Shown here: piece by piece, positions 45,235 to 54,464 of the stretch | How the letters are laid out: each line of letters opens with the position of its first letter | How positions within the stretch are numbered: the first letter of the stretch is position 1 | NCBI GenBank assembly: GCA_013166775.1 | Contig: JABLTJ010000003.1 | Span: forward strand, 149,950 to 213,949 | Length of the DNA: 64,000 nt | Direction of reading: 5' to 3' | Source of the DNA: Promethearchaeati archaeon | GTDB lineage: Archaea; Asgardarchaeota; Heimdallarchaeia; Heimdallarchaeales; Heimdallarchaeaceae | Position numbers and translations under genes: made by a program | Notes under the pieces: model-generated | What the model was told of the DNA's origin: nothing | The model's input: only the letters and a program-made list of their open reading frames with translations | Databases searched by the model: none

Positions 45235-47370
45235 ATGTCTAGGAAAGCAGCTAATGAATCAAACGTTAGAGTTGATGTTGAAAACCAAAAATGGGCCATA
45301 GTAGGTATTATAGGTGCATTTCTAGAGAGATATAACAAAGACAATGCAAAGGAATTAAGAGAAAAATTCTCAGAAAAATATGATGCATTAATTAATCAAC
45401 ACAAACACGACGATTTAACAAAATTGTCTCAATTTTACCGACTTATTTCAGAGTTTAGATTAGCACTTGAATCAATTCTAGAACCAGGTCCAATTTATGA
45501 AAACCTATGTGACAGAATGGTAGAAATGTTTGATATTACATTAGCTGGCATTCAAAGACAAATTGATAATAAAATCCGTCACCCTTCTGATGGTCCGATT
45601 CTTCCAGGTAGTGATAATAAAACCTCAATCAAATTCTTCTGTACAGTTTGTGAACAGTTCTTAGATATTCCTGAAGTGTTGAAGGAGCAGCTATTAATTT
45701 CTGATGAAAGAATAGAATTACCTGAACATCATGATAAAGAATTAGAGATAAGGATTGTAAGTACAGAGGAAGATACCTTAGAAATGAAGAGCAATAAATC
45801 AGTTTCAAAAATAAAATCTGCAAGAGAGCTAATGGGGTATTCCAGTACAGAAATTGAAGAGATTCAGCAAAATAAGGACAAACTAGCTAAGATATTTCCT
45901 GAAATTCTTTCTCAAGCAGATAATGATATTGGTGAATACTTGAATGTTTTAAGTGTTGGAATTGATGTTGGATCTTCTACATCACATCTTGTATTTTCAG
46001 GTTTAACTCTGAGAAGAGAAAGAAGTTTCTTCAATATGTCAAATCGCTTTTATCTGATCAATCGGAAAATAATCTATGAGGGTAATATTATCGACACTCC
46101 TCTAATTGACCGTTTTACTATAGATATTGATACAGTAGTAGAATTCTTTGAAGAGGAGTACAAGAAAGCAGATATTAATCCTGAGATGGTAGATACAGGA
46201 GCTGTTATAGTTACTGGAGAAACAGCGAAGAAACAAAATGCAGAAGAGATAGTGAGGAGATTATCCTCAGAGACAGGTAAATTTGTTAGTGCTGCAGCAG
46301 GACCAAATTTTGAGTCACTTCTCGGAGCTATGGGTAGTGGTATAGTAGACCTTTCTCTTAAGAACGAAAATACAATAATGAATGTAGATGTTGGTGGTGG
46401 GACCAGCAATCTAGCTATCGTATCTAAGGGTAGTGTTCTCAGTACTTCTTGCATCAATATCGGTGGGAGATTACTAGGTATAGATAAAAAATTCAAGATT
46501 TGGAGAATAGATGAGCCAACTGAATTTCTTATGAAGGAGTTGAATATGGATTATCATATTGACGATATCATTCCTGAGGAAGATGTCAGAACCATTGCAC
46601 ATGAATACGCAAAAGCTCTGGTTGAGGTGATGAGAGGACCAGCTAAAAGTAAAATAGCAAAGGAATTGATGATGACTAGTAATCTGGATTTTTCTATCCC
46701 AATTGACGAATTCTCGCTTTCAGGCGGAGTAGCGGAGATGTTTTACGGTGATGAGACTGAATATAATGATATAGGAAAGTATCTCGCAGAGGAAATTAAA
46801 TTTTTAATGGAAAAATATAATTTAACCTTACTAGAACCCGAAAATAAAATTAGGGCAACTGTTATTGGTGCTGGAGCATTTTCTCTTTCAGTTTCTGGTT
46901 CCACCTGTTATTTTGATAAAACTATCTTGTTCCCTCTTGAAAATCTTCCAGTTATTAATATAAATATACGAAAAGAAAATTATAGTCCGAAGAAGCTTAA
47001 GGAAGAAGTCATTAGAGCTTTCAAGAGATTTGACATGCAAGAGGGTAAAGATTTAGTAGCTTTATACTTTAAAGATCCAATCCATAGAAATAATTTTTAT
47101 CTGTCAGATTTCGCTAAAGCCATTGAAAAAGTTTTACCAAATTCAATTGCTAACAATAAAATGGTTATCTTGATTTTTGACCAAGATATGGGCGGATCTG
47201 TAGGTATTGCACTTCGCAGAGAAACATCATTACAGAACAACCTAATTTGTATGGATGAATTAGAGCTTGAGGAAGGCGATTGGATTGATATCGGAGCTCC
47301 GCTCTACTCAGGTCAAGCTTTCCCAGTAACTGTAAAGAGCTTGGTGTTTAACAAGAACAAGAATCACTAA
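45235..47370 (+). CDS. eutA: EutA-like ethanolamine ammonia-lyase reactivating factor with long N-terminal extension
   Basis: 711 residues. Residues 238-711 (474) correspond to EutA, an actin/Hsp70-fold ATPase that exchanges damaged B12 in ethanolamine ammonia-lyase: SVGIDVGSSTSHLVFSG (240-256) is the phosphate-1 loop, VDVGGGTSNLAIV the second, and ATVIGAGAFSLSVSG a later core loop. Residues 1-237 are an added domain, helical at first, with a CTVC pair at 136/139 and an acidic region; bacterial EutA lacks this. No eutB or eutC lies in the window. The real client may be elsewhere or a different adenosylcobalamin enzyme. Confidence 0.85.
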   Translation: MSRKAANESNVRVDVENQKWAIVGIIGAFLERYNKDNAKELREKFSEKYDALINQHKHDDLTKLSQFYRLISEFRLALESILEPGPIYENLCDRMVEMFDITLAGIQRQIDNKIRHPSDGPILPGSDNKTSIKFFCTVCEQFLDIPEVLKEQLLISDERIELPEHHDKELEIRIVSTEEDTLEMKSNKSVSKIKSARELMGYSSTEIEEIQQNKDKLAKIFPEILSQADNDIGEYLNVLSVGIDVGSSTSHLVFSGLTLRRERSFFNMSNRFYLINRKIIYEGNIIDTPLIDRFTIDIDTVVEFFEEEYKKADINPEMVDTGAVIVTGETAKKQNAEEIVRRLSSETGKFVSAAAGPNFESLLGAMGSGIVDLSLKNENTIMNVDVGGGTSNLAIVSKGSVLSTSCINIGGRLLGIDKKFKIWRIDEPTEFLMKELNMDYHIDDIIPEEDVRTIAHEYAKALVEVMRGPAKSKIAKELMMTSNLDFSIPIDEFSLSGGVAEMFYGDETEYNDIGKYLAEEIKFLMEKYNLTLLEPENKIRATVIGAGAFSLSVSGSTCYFDKTILFPLENLPVININIRKENYSPKKLKEEVIRAFKRFDMQEGKDLVALYFKDPIHRNNFYLSDFAKAIEKVLPNSIANNKMVILIFDQDMGGSVGIALRRETSLQNNLICMDELELEEGDWIDIGAPLYSGQAFPVTVKSLVFNKNKNH

Positions 47371-47449
47371 GACTAGCGAAATTGATCCTTTTGGTCCATC
47401 AGGTGGTTGGGGAATTGTAGAAACCGTATGGAACTGCAGTAATCTGGCA

Positions 47450-47878
47450 ATGGTTTTAATAGGGGCTTTACTTACCTTTTCATCGTTCTGGATTGTGAGT
47501 AAGGTAGCAGAAGTAATCAGCGCAGCTAGTGTAAGTTTCTTTAGTGCTTGTGCTAATTTCTTTGCTGTATTATTTAATCATATGAGTAGTGTTGCAATGA
47601 TAGGTAGTGCTTTCCTGGCATTTCTACCTGCTATAGTTAATTTTATCTTAACTAAACTGATTCCTAAAATAGCTTGGTACTTAGCAGCTGCAGCAATTGC
47701 TGATGTGACTGCTCAAGCTGCAGCGATAGCAGCAACAGCTGGAACTGCTCTTGCTATTAAAGTATTGCAAATTATTTCAGTAGTTACAACAGTTATATGG
47801 TGGATAGTAGGATCTATTTCGGACATTACTGATACTGACGATATATGCAATATGCCAACATGGTTATTTAGTGGATAA
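47450..47878 (+). CDS. Small hydrophobic membrane protein
   Basis: 142 residues from ATG 47450, almost entirely hydrophobic, with four possible helices and Ala-rich stretches (AAAAIADVTAQAAAIAATAG). The C-terminus ends DICNMPTWLFSG. The frame is open upstream to about 47333 and reads DPFGPSGGWGIVETVWNC, but without ATG, GTG or TTG, so a longer form may start at an unusual codon. Known families: none that I recognise. It follows the EutA-like gene by 79 bases. Confidence 0.6.
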   Translation: MVLIGALLTFSSFWIVSKVAEVISAASVSFFSACANFFAVLFNHMSSVAMIGSAFLAFLPAIVNFILTKLIPKIAWYLAAAAIADVTAQAAAIAATAGTALAIKVLQIISVVTTVIWWIVGSISDITDTDDICNMPTWLFSG

Positions 47879-47927
47879 ATTATCCATTCAAAAACATTAA
47901 AATATTGAAAATGGAGATGGATTTGAA

Positions 47928-48773
47928 ATGAAAGGAATTAATTCATCTCCAAAGTTTTTTTCTCAAAATAAAGAAGATTTACAAATTTGGAATTTCTCCA
48001 GAGAAAAATCATTAAAGAGTTTAATACTGATATCACTTATTCTGTTTATTTTTGCAGTTTTTTTTCTATTATGGGGATTAGTAATTACTTCAAGATACAG
48101 AGTGTATTGGTACGATATTTTTAACCTCATCAGTTTTTTAATGATTATAATTGCAGGAGGATGGATTAGTTTTACATCAAGTGCGATAGCGTTTTTAATA
48201 AAACCAAGAAAACGAGAAAGACGATTTATTATGGGCATGAATTGGTTAGTAGCTATTATTGGAACAATTACTACAACAATAGCCTATGTTTTAATAATCC
48301 TTTTTGTTTGGATTCCTTCCTTATCTATTTCCGATCAATTGATTCCTTCCATAAAATATGGGTTACCAATTATCCTACCAGTAATAGTCTGGCCTTCTGT
48401 TTTTATCATTTGGTTCTCATATATTCTCTTAACAACATATACAAATATAAAAATTGATCAGAATATTAAGGAAATATTAATTTACGGACGTACTGCGAAA
48501 AGGGATAGATTCAGTTATATTTTTCCTCTTTCACCAGAATATCAGATAGCAATTATGAAATATAATGTAAAAAACTTGTCAAAAAAATACCGAAGATGGG
48601 GAATATTTCTAGAAACCGAAACTCAGCTAATAAGACTTTACTCTGGATATGAAAAAGGAGTTAAGCAATTTCTTGAAGAATTAGTAGCAATAACCGATTG
48701 GTTAACAGTTATAAAGATAGATGAAGAACCACCAAGTATATTAGAAATTTGCTCTTCTAAAGATCTTTTTTAG
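47928..48773 (+). CDS. Four-helix membrane protein with soluble C-terminal part
   Basis: 281 residues. Four helices between about 25 and 175, then a C-terminal part of about 100 residues, charged, without motifs. No family known to me. It starts 50 bases after the preceding small membrane gene and is in the same direction as the EutA-like gene, so the three may be one transcription unit. Confidence 0.62.
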   Translation: MKGINSSPKFFSQNKEDLQIWNFSREKSLKSLILISLILFIFAVFFLLWGLVITSRYRVYWYDIFNLISFLMIIIAGGWISFTSSAIAFLIKPRKRERRFIMGMNWLVAIIGTITTTIAYVLIILFVWIPSLSISDQLIPSIKYGLPIILPVIVWPSVFIIWFSYILLTTYTNIKIDQNIKEILIYGRTAKRDRFSYIFPLSPEYQIAIMKYNVKNLSKKYRRWGIFLETETQLIRLYSGYEKGVKQFLEELVAITDWLTVIKIDEEPPSILEICSSKDLF

Positions 48774-48912
48774 ATAGTTAAAATATAAAATTGATTATCA
48801 AAAGTAAAAATATTTTGTTAAACAGGGATCCTAATCTAAATAACAAGAGATGCTCATTCTCAGCAGTTGCTTTTTATCATGATAAATTTCTAGATTTAAA
48901 ACCAACTATATA

Positions 48913-50307
48913 CTAGAAACCCAAAAGTATTAGAATGAATGAATAGGTCACACCCAACAAACCAAGAGCTAATGTTAAAGGTAGCATCTTTTTGACATAT
49001 TTAAGAAAGGATATAGGATAACCTTCCCTATTTAGTATCTCAAGTGACATTAGAATAGTAATTGATCCAAGAGGTGTCAATGCTCCTCCAATATTCCCAG
49101 AAAGAACAAAACCGATCCATAAACCGGTTAATAGTCCTGCTGGTAAAGTCATAAAGATATAAGAGAAAATAAGTGCCGCTGAAAAGCTATTCAAAAATCC
49201 TGCTATTGGTAATCCTACAACACCGATTATTAATGCAACAAGAATCAATCCTCTTGTTGTTATCTCTGTACCTAACACTTTTGTAAGTATAACATTTAGT
49301 GGTACTAAAGCTCCTGCAGCTGTTAGAACTCCCATTAAAATAAACAGAGCGATTGCGAAAATAATCATCTCCCATTCGACGCCTTCTCGAAGATAACGTT
49401 TCAAATTTTCTCTGAATAGAATAAGACCGAAAAATACTGTTATTAAAGCCATTAAAGCTACATCTAGAGGATTACTTGGAATACTTGTAAGTATAAATCC
49501 TATAAAAAGAAAACCAAGTAGAATTAATGATTTCCAGATGTTTTTTCTATCATCAATCCCTGACCAAGGATTAATTCTTCCTATTTGTTCTTTTTTCTCA
49601 ACAGTGACTTTAATCCGTAGTTGCTTCCTATAAACCACAAAGAAAAACGCTGAAGCAAGCGCAAAGAAAAGAATTGCAATAGGGAACATATACGCTGTAA
49701 ATATGATGAAGTTCATTCCTTCCCCTGTATATAAATTAAAGAAGATAATATTTGGTATCGAAGAAACAGGCGTAGGTAATCCCCCAATAATAGTATTTAT
49801 ACCTACGAATAATACATAAGGCTCTGGATTAAGTTCTAATTGTTTGCACGTAACAACTGTTAAAGACCCTATTAGAATGATAGCGCTTAAATTATCAAAG
49901 AACATACTTACAAAAAATGTTAGGCTTCCTATTGCTAACAATAATTTTTTTGGATCACCTCTAGTCAATTTAACAATATGTAGTGCTACAAAGTCAAAGA
50001 AACCCGCACCCTTGGTAATAGCTACTATTATACCTAGAGAAAATATAATTAGTATAGCTTCTATATTCACTGTTTTTGCTAAGGCCTCTATATATTGGTG
50101 AGGTACTTCTTCAAATGCCAAGTTTTCTTCAAAACCTTTCTCCCAGTCCATCAGTATTAGATATAATAATGAAGCTACTAATGCGCCAATAGCAGTTGTT
50201 TTTGTAGAATCAATCCCTCCCTTTGTTAGTAATATGATTGTAATTAGAACGACTATTACAATAAGTATTGTTCCTATCCACTGTAACTCTCCTAACAATC
50301 CTACCAA
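48913..50307 (-). CDS. ArsB/NhaD/SLC13-type ion transporter
   Basis: 464 residues with about 11 helices. FFDNLSAIILIGSLTVV and LFVGINTIIGGLPTPVSSIPNII are the repeated half-domain loops of the ion transporter superfamily (ArsB, NhaD, CitMHS, P-protein). Typical cargoes are arsenite, sodium or dicarboxylates; I would not choose from this sequence. Directly upstream (19 bases) on the same strand lies a USP-domain protein, so the two form an operon and the soluble protein may control the transporter. Confidence 0.85.
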   Translation of the reverse strand: MVGLLGELQWIGTILIVIVVLITIILLTKGGIDSTKTTAIGALVASLLYLILMDWEKGFEENLAFEEVPHQYIEALAKTVNIEAILIIFSLGIIVAITKGAGFFDFVALHIVKLTRGDPKKLLLAIGSLTFFVSMFFDNLSAIILIGSLTVVTCKQLELNPEPYVLFVGINTIIGGLPTPVSSIPNIIFFNLYTGEGMNFIIFTAYMFPIAILFFALASAFFFVVYRKQLRIKVTVEKKEQIGRINPWSGIDDRKNIWKSLILLGFLFIGFILTSIPSNPLDVALMALITVFFGLILFRENLKRYLREGVEWEMIIFAIALFILMGVLTAAGALVPLNVILTKVLGTEITTRGLILVALIIGVVGLPIAGFLNSFSAALIFSYIFMTLPAGLLTGLWIGFVLSGNIGGALTPLGSITILMSLEILNREGYPISFLKYVKKMLPLTLALGLLGVTYSFILILLGF

Positions 50308-50326
50308 TTAAACTCTTCTCCATCCG

Positions 50327-51382
50327 TCACTTTTTCTTCCTTTTTTCTTCCTCTGGGATATCTTCTTTTCGATTTTCTTTAATAGGCGGTGTTATCTTCT
50401 TTTTTGCAATCAAAATTGGAAAAGTTATTTCTGGATCTTCTAAAAACTCAATGAAGAAACCTGCAAGACTTGAATGTTTCGTTGGCATGTAAATTATTAA
50501 GAATCCTAAATTTTCGCCACAAACTGCTAATAGATTTTTTATGTCATCTATTTTATCGGTTGTTGAAAGATTAAATTCTTTAAATTTTTCAACTTCCTTG
50601 AATAATTCAAAATTTGCTTGCACAAATCTATTTAGATCTTTTTTATTTCTGTTAACAAATTGCTCAAATTCATCATCAGTTTTTTCTTCGTGAAAACTGC
50701 GAGAAACGTTAACTAAACCCCTAATCTCTGTGTTCTTTAAACTAAATCTTAGAGCTTTTTCGCACATGTAACTTAGTTGCGTACTATTACCGAGAAAAAT
50801 ACAAATGTTCTTCCACAGCATTTTTAAATTTACTTTTTCACTTTCAACAACTAAAACAGGAATATCTTTTATATCTTCTAAAAGATAGTCAAATATCTCT
50901 CCTATTACTACCACTTTTGCTTCTGTTTTTTTTAGATTTTCATCTTTCTTCTTTTCTTTTTTCATACCTATGACTGAAGAAGGAATAATAATTAGATCAT
51001 AAGTTGTATTCTTAATAGTATTATCCAGAATTATTTTTAACGTTTCAGTATTTTCTACTACTGGACCTTTAATTTCAATAACTTCACTTCTTAGATGTTC
51101 ATAAGTGAAAGCTAAAGAATCTTCATAACTCTCTTTTGCTATTTCTTCTGCAATTACTGATTGTTCTGGATAAAAATGAATAATATCTATTTTAGTATTG
51201 AAATGTTTGTTTAACTCTCCTGCTATTAGTATTGCGGTTCTAGATCTAGCTGTACCATCAACGATGATTAAAGCATTCTCTATTGGAGGTTGCTCAAATC
51301 CAACAGAAGGTAAGAGTTCAGAAATTTTTTTGTAAGTTTCTTCTAAAATGATTTTATGTCCTTTTGGATCCCTGAGGCTCAT
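50327..51382 (-). CDS. Protein with two universal-stress-protein (USP)-like domains
   Basis: 351 residues, soluble. The first half (about 20-175) has the USP strand order: ALIIVDGTARSRTAILIAGEL, YDLIIIPSSVIG and DIPVLVVESE. The second half (about 180-320) looks like a degenerate second copy, and the end (PPIKENRKEDIPEEEKRKKK) is a basic tail. The ATP loop GxxGSxxS is not recognisable, so nucleotide binding is doubtful. USP domains often sit beside transporters of the NhaD/CLC type. It precedes the transporter at 48913 and shares its promoter. Confidence 0.75.
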   Translation of the reverse strand: MSLRDPKGHKIILEETYKKISELLPSVGFEQPPIENALIIVDGTARSRTAILIAGELNKHFNTKIDIIHFYPEQSVIAEEIAKESYEDSLAFTYEHLRSEVIEIKGPVVENTETLKIILDNTIKNTTYDLIIIPSSVIGMKKEKKKDENLKKTEAKVVVIGEIFDYLLEDIKDIPVLVVESEKVNLKMLWKNICIFLGNSTQLSYMCEKALRFSLKNTEIRGLVNVSRSFHEEKTDDEFEQFVNRNKKDLNRFVQANFELFKEVEKFKEFNLSTTDKIDDIKNLLAVCGENLGFLIIYMPTKHSSLAGFFIEFLEDPEITFPILIAKKKITPPIKENRKEDIPEEEKRKKK

Positions 51383-51386
51383 TACG

Positions 51387-51452
51387 CTTCACTAAAAAAC
51401 CTAACCTAAAAACGTTTACACTTCACTAAAAAACCTAACCTAAAAACGTTTA
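51387..51452. repeat. 34-base tandem duplication upstream of the USP/transporter unit
   Basis: CTTCACTAAAAAACCTAACCTAAAAACGTTTA occurs twice without mismatch (51387-51418, 51421-51452), period 34. It lies right before the start at 51382, so it is in the leader or promoter of the operon. Confidence 0.9.
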
Positions 51453-51603
51453 GTTATAATATCACACATATTGTTCTTTAAATAGCTGTAGTCTTGAATT
51501 TTGAGAATTCCACTGATTTTCAAAAAACCTAATTTATAAAAAATGTAATCAATCTATTTTAATAAGAATTAAGGGTGATATTAAATCAGGGAAGAAATTG
51601 AAT

Positions 51604-51747
51604 ATGGGGAAATCTTGTGTTCAATTTAGGAAATTGGAACAGTCACCCCTTGATATTATAAGGAAAATTGTAGCTCATACATCAGTAGATGAATTCATTA
51701 AAATCTACAAACATGCAAGAAAGACATATACAAAGAAAGGTAGATAG
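51604..51747 (+). CDS. Small basic protein, 47 residues
   Basis: ATG 51604 to TAG 51745. The sequence (MGKSCVQFRKLEQSPLD onward, ending HARKTYTKKGR) is well balanced for a small folded, basic protein, unlike random frames here. A TATA-like AATTTATAAA at about 51530-51539 lies upstream, and purine-rich bases precede the ATG. I do not recognise a family. The 60-codon frame at 51689 on the same strand overlaps it in another register and is less likely. Confidence 0.5.
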   Translation: MGKSCVQFRKLEQSPLDIIRKIVAHTSVDEFIKIYKHARKTYTKKGR

Positions 51748-51779
51748 ATTTTGTTTTAGAAAAAGAAAAAGGAGAAGAG

Positions 51780-53030
51780 TTAATTTACTTCTTCTTGTAT
51801 TTTCTCCAATGATTTTCCTTTTGGTTCATACTTATTTAAAAACAGAGTTAGAATTGGAACCAAAGCGATAATTCCTGCGACTATAAAGAGTATCCTATAG
51901 GTTGCTGCTGATTCTACAAAAAGTATCGCGGAGGCAATTAAAGGCCCCACAACATATCCCACTCGAGAAAGTGTTAATGACATACCAGTAGCTGTTCCTC
52001 GTATCTTTGTTGGAAACATTTCTGGAATATATACTAATAGAAAGCCTAGGAAACAAGCCATAAAGTAGTAAGTAAAAACCATAAACACTGGATGCCCATG
52101 TAACGCTAAACCTAGATAGGATAGTGTAGCTCCAACACTGCTGAAAACAAATGCGAAAATTCTCCCAAGTTTATCCATAATGATGCCAATGGACAATGCT
52201 CCTAGAATTGTAGCAAGTCCTGCAAAAATGAGTATTGTTTCAAACCTTTCTGGTGTGAAGAGAAGAACATTTTCATAAAACGAAGCGACTGTCCCAGTTG
52301 CCATTTTGAATGCTATGTTCCAACAAATATAGATTGTACCAGTCAAAACAACAAAGAACCAATCTTTTTTTGTGAAAAGTTTGATAGTTTCCTTAAATCT
52401 TACACGTTTTTCCTTGAGTTTGAATTCTTCGCGATGTTTGGTCCATCTCTTTGTTTCCTTCATAAAGAACCAAGCGATTATGAGAAGTAAACCAAAAGCA
52501 CCCATCAATCCATACATCCATTGCCAACCAATAGAATCTGCTATCGCTTCTCCTACAAAGGCATACAAAGGAATTAAACCGATTAAGAAAGCCATACTGC
52601 CATTGAAAGCTCGTTTTTTAGGAGGAGATTCTTCAGAGATTGGGATTGTCCACAAATTTACATTAGTCCCCAAAATTAAGAGCGCATAAAAGACCATAAA
52701 TACCCAAAATGAACTAGCTCCAACTATTCCTATTAACAGAGCACTTCCACCCATCAGAATTAGAAGGATCAATATTCCTATTCTTCTTCCCCAGAGATCA
52801 GCTAAACCTCCTATAATAAAGACTAGGAAAGCTACGATTCCAAAAATTCCTTGCCAGAGTAAGAAGTAGTCAAGAGTTATACCAAAATGTAAGTTTATCT
52901 TAGGGATGGCTGTGGTTTCGATTAAAGAGAGATAATTATCAACTAAAGCAATAAGACCCATGAAAGTAACTAAAAAATACATATATTTTTTAGAACGAGG
53001 TCTTGCTTCACTTAAATTTTCTGCTGACAT
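51780..53030 (-). CDS. MFS transporter, sugar-porter-like
   Basis: 416 residues, twelve helices, N- and C-terminal tails in the cytoplasm. The RGG-type loop GGLADLWGRRIG after helix 2 and IIMDKLGRIFA in the second half, with PEMFPTKIRGTATG after helix 10, are marks of the sugar/organic-ion MFS group. Direction of transport and cargo unknown. It stands alone. Confidence 0.88.
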   Translation of the reverse strand: MSAENLSEARPRSKKYMYFLVTFMGLIALVDNYLSLIETTAIPKINLHFGITLDYFLLWQGIFGIVAFLVFIIGGLADLWGRRIGILILLILMGGSALLIGIVGASSFWVFMVFYALLILGTNVNLWTIPISEESPPKKRAFNGSMAFLIGLIPLYAFVGEAIADSIGWQWMYGLMGAFGLLLIIAWFFMKETKRWTKHREEFKLKEKRVRFKETIKLFTKKDWFFVVLTGTIYICWNIAFKMATGTVASFYENVLLFTPERFETILIFAGLATILGALSIGIIMDKLGRIFAFVFSSVGATLSYLGLALHGHPVFMVFTYYFMACFLGFLLVYIPEMFPTKIRGTATGMSLTLSRVGYVVGPLIASAILFVESAATYRILFIVAGIIALVPILTLFLNKYEPKGKSLEKIQEEVN

Positions 53031-53206
53031 AAAATTCTGTAAAGAAGCACTTGGTTAAAAAGCTAACTTGATTTTATCATGAAAGAACATTCTGATGTTA
53101 ATGATTTGCATATTCTAAGTTTTATAAATAATCAGAAATCTTTTTCAGATTTTTAAGAGTTTATTAGTATTTTCAATAAGAATCTTTGTTAACCAATCTT
53201 CTGAAG

Positions 53207-54268
53207 TCATTTCTGAACATGAAAGAAATAACGTTTCTCAAGCTGTTTATCTATTCTTTGAATCAAATCCTTACTTTGTACAATTCTTTGTTGGCATAGA
53301 TCATGATTTCCTTCTTTCTTGAAAATCTCTTCTAATTCTTGTGCTATCGCTAATTCACGAACCCACACATTCCGTCCAGTTTCTGTAAAATCAATTGTAG
53401 TAAATTGCAATCCGTTTTCTGCAAGCGCTAGACCAACTTTAGTATTTTCAGGTTTTATTTTTTCAATAGAATCATCTGATTTTCTCCCTTGAGCATAAAA
53501 AATCCCCATTTGTCCGTCTGGTTTAAGAATCTCTTTCATCTTCTTTATGACTTCAACGAAATCCTCTGCATAATATAAAGTATCAATTGAGATTATTGCA
53601 TCAAATTTCTCCTTAGGGAATTGCAACCTATTTAGATCTCCAACTTGAAAAACTAATTTTCCCAAATCTGTTCTAGTGTTTTTTTTAGCCCATTCTACTA
53701 CTTTAGCAGCATTATCTATCCCAATGAAAGAAACACCAGTTTTTTCAGCGATATATTCTGTAATCTTTCCTAAGCCACATCCTATATCCAAAACTAGCTG
53801 ATTGGGTTGTAAGTTCATAACTTCAAGCATTGTTTCTAGTTGTTCCATATCAAGAACATTATATTGACATAGATTCTTGCCAAAAACTTTTTCACAGAAA
53901 ATTGCATGCGCCATACTTTCAGCACTTCTTATTAAACCATCATTATAGAAATCAATTAACCATTGCTTCCTAACATCTTTGCTTATAGTTTTACCATTGT
54001 CTGTAAGACTGTACAAATTATTCTGTTGAATTATATGACCTTTTGATACTAAGGAATTTAAACTAGATTCGTAATTTTCCTCAAAATCTCTCAAACGTTT
54101 ATTTCCATATTTCATAATTCCCTCACTAGAAGGTTTAATTCTTAGTGATTCATTGATTATGTACTCATTAGTGTCTGTATCTAATTTGAAATCTTATAAA
54201 CTCCCAAGTATTCCTAGAATTGTTTCTTCTACAATATTACACTCACTATCAAAATCAGGCATATTCAT
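53207..54268 (-). pseudogene. Winged-helix/SAM methyltransferase gene interrupted by an in-frame TAA
   Basis: The uninterrupted part (302 codons from ATG 54115) is a class I methyltransferase: LDIGCGLGK at 109-117, GIDNAAK for the ribose acid, DAIISIDTLYY for the fourth strand. Its N-terminal 50 residues are a partial winged helix. Upstream the same frame runs to ATG 54268 (MNMPDFDSECNIVEETILG), broken only by TAA at 54196-54194. The TATA box (54301-54309, minus strand) fits 54268, not 54115. A Glu-type codon changed by one base (GAA to TAA) is a simple explanation. The truncated form may still be made from 54115. The substrate is unknown. Confidence 0.75.
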
Positions 54269-54300
54269 TTTTTTAACCTCTAAACACGAATATTGATCGA

Positions 54301-54309
54301 TATATATTT
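54301..54309 (-). promoter_or_regulatory. TATA box for the interrupted methyltransferase gene
   Basis: On the minus strand AAATATATAT is placed about 33-41 bases before the ATG at 54268, and about 190 before 54115. This spacing supports the longer original gene. Confidence 0.55.
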
Positions 54310-54464
54310 AGTAATGCTCAGACATTTTTGTTTTTTTCCTATATTTGTTGTTAATCAGAACTTGTTTCTATACCTAGTAATCGATGGAAAAAATGATATG
54401 TAAACTATGAAGAAAAAAATAACTAAAAAGAAAAAGAAAGGAAACCTAATAGAATCAGATAGGA

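Noticed and set aside
46074..46496. A 140-codon minus-strand frame inside the EutA-like gene
   Set aside because: Shadow frame of a well supported gene.
51689..51871. A 60-codon + strand frame overlapping the MFS gene end
   Set aside because: It overlaps both the small basic protein and the transporter; low-complexity Arg/Lys start, no promoter of its own.
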